A stretch of DNA of 6,166 nucleotides from Clostridiales bacterium (GTDB taxonomy: Bacteria > Bacillota_A > Clostridia > Peptostreptococcales > Anaerovoracaceae): assembly GCA_015058265.1 (NCBI GenBank), contig SVCR01000110.1:1-6166 (forward strand), written 5' to 3'. The position numbers and the translations under genes were made by a program. The notes beneath the pieces were generated by a model. It was not told where the DNA came from. It saw nothing but the letters and a program-made list of their open reading frames with translations, and ran no database searches. Positions 5,529 to 6,166 of the stretch are shown in pieces (the first letter of the stretch is position 1; the number at the start of each line of letters is the position of its first letter).

Positions 5529-6166
5529 ATTTCTTCTTTCTCATTATGAAGTCCTTGCCCGGAACTCTGGCGAATCTGATCTTCAGCTTCTGCTGAGGAT
5601 GAGGCGCTGATGTCACAGGCTCCCCTTCTTCATTGTACATTTCGGTAATTGTTTCAGTATAGTACGGAGTGCGCGGACCGAAGATTTCGATCTCATCTCC
5701 GACCGAGAACTTGTTGCGCTGTTCTACTGAAGTTAATCCGGTCGACCGGTCGGTATCACCGACAAGACCGACAAATGAATAGTCTCTTATATAATCACTT
5801 GTAAGATAGTTCTGATCCTTATCAGTCGGCTTGTTGTAGTAGAAGCCGTGAGTGAATTCCCTGTGGCTTGCTTTGCACAGCTCATCAAAGTGATGAGGAT
5901 CATATACATAGCCATCCGGATCTGCAAGATATTCATCAAGAGCAGCTCTGTACGCAGATACAACTGTTGCCACATAGTACATGGACTTCATTCTTCCCTC
6001 GATCTTGAAAGAAGTGACGCCGGCTGCAGCGAGATCAGGTATCCTGTCTATCATGCAGAGGTCTCTGGAATTCATGATGTAACTGCCCCGTCCGTCTTCT
6101 TCGATCGGATAGTATTCACCCGGCCTCTGCTGCTCAACAAGAGCATATTTCCATCTGCACGGATGT
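5527..6166 (-). CDS. U32 family protein (TrhP/YrrO type tRNA hydroxylation factor), C-terminal part
   Basis: The 5' end lies outside the window; 212 residues and the TAG stop are visible. The fragment begins HPCRWKY, followed by a RPGEYYPIEEDGRG stretch, SYIMNSRDLCMI, and SFKIEGRMKSMYYVATVV. These are hallmark blocks of the U32 family formerly annotated as collagenase-like proteases. The Cys in PCRW and the Cys in RDLC fit the conserved Cys positions that bind an iron-sulfur cluster in this family. The last ~80 residues (VEQRNKFSVGDEIEIFGP onward) match the small U32 C-terminal domain, ending in a basic RKKK tail. Characterised relatives (TrhP in E. coli, YrrN/YrrO in B. subtilis) are needed for 5-hydroxyuridine at the tRNA wobble position, so a tRNA role is more likely than proteolysis; this is inferred from family. 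An internal Met at 6075 is not the start, because the frame stays open and conserved to the window edge. The next gene begins about ten bases after the stop. Confidence 0.9.
   Translation of the reverse strand, partial: HPCRWKYALVEQQRPGEYYPIEEDGRGSYIMNSRDLCMIDRIPDLAAAGVTSFKIEGRMKSMYYVATVVSAYRAALDEYLADPDGYVYDPHHFDELCKASHREFTHGFYYNKPTDKDQNYLTSDYIRDYSFVGLVGDTDRSTGLTSVEQRNKFSVGDEIEIFGPRTPYYTETITEMYNEEGEPVTSAPHPQQKLKIRFARVPGKDFIMRKKK

Noticed and set aside
5787..5975. A 62-codon frame on the minus strand in another frame of the U32 gene.
   Set aside because: It lies fully inside well-conserved U32 coding sequence and has no recognisable content or ribosome site of its own.

Overview
The window is one continuous run of nine genes, all on the minus strand, so it is read from the high coordinates to the low ones. 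Both end genes are cut by the window edges. No gap between genes exceeds 24 bases, and four junctions are stop/start overlaps. This is best read as the inside of one polycistronic operon. I see no promoter, terminator, RNA gene, mobile element, CRISPR array or long repeat.

In transcription order the genes are: the C-terminal part of a U32 family protein of the tRNA-hydroxylation (TrhP/YrrO) type; a CNNM/CBS/CorC membrane protein with an unusual membrane domain; a small Asp23/Gls24 (YqhY-like) protein; nusB; a TsaD/Kae1-fold paralogue; xseA and xseB (exonuclease VII); ispA (polyprenyl diphosphate synthase); and the first 75 codons of dxs.

The core order asp23-like, nusB, xseA, xseB, ispA, dxs is the conserved Firmicutes cluster known from Bacillus subtilis (yqhY-nusB-folD-xseA-xseB-ispA-dxs). 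Together with the intermediate GC (about 45-50 % in a few lines sampled by eye) and the clear Shine-Dalgarno sites, it suggests a Clostridia-class Firmicute, perhaps near Lachnospiraceae or Oscillospiraceae. The family-level guess is weak. The main local departures are the TsaD-like gene in the slot that folD holds in B. subtilis, and the U32 and CorC-like genes upstream instead of accB-accC.

Functionally, ispA and dxs belong to isoprenoid synthesis: DXS makes the first MEP-pathway intermediate, and IspA condenses the C5 units the pathway yields. XseA and XseB form one nuclease. NusB acts in rRNA transcription antitermination. The U32 protein is expected to act on tRNA. The TsaD-like protein resembles a tRNA-modification enzyme but is a paralogue of unproven function. 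This is mostly a housekeeping region; I do not see an undescribed defence or mobile system. The points most worth a second look are the TsaD-like paralogue and the degenerate Mg2+ motifs of the CNNM domain.
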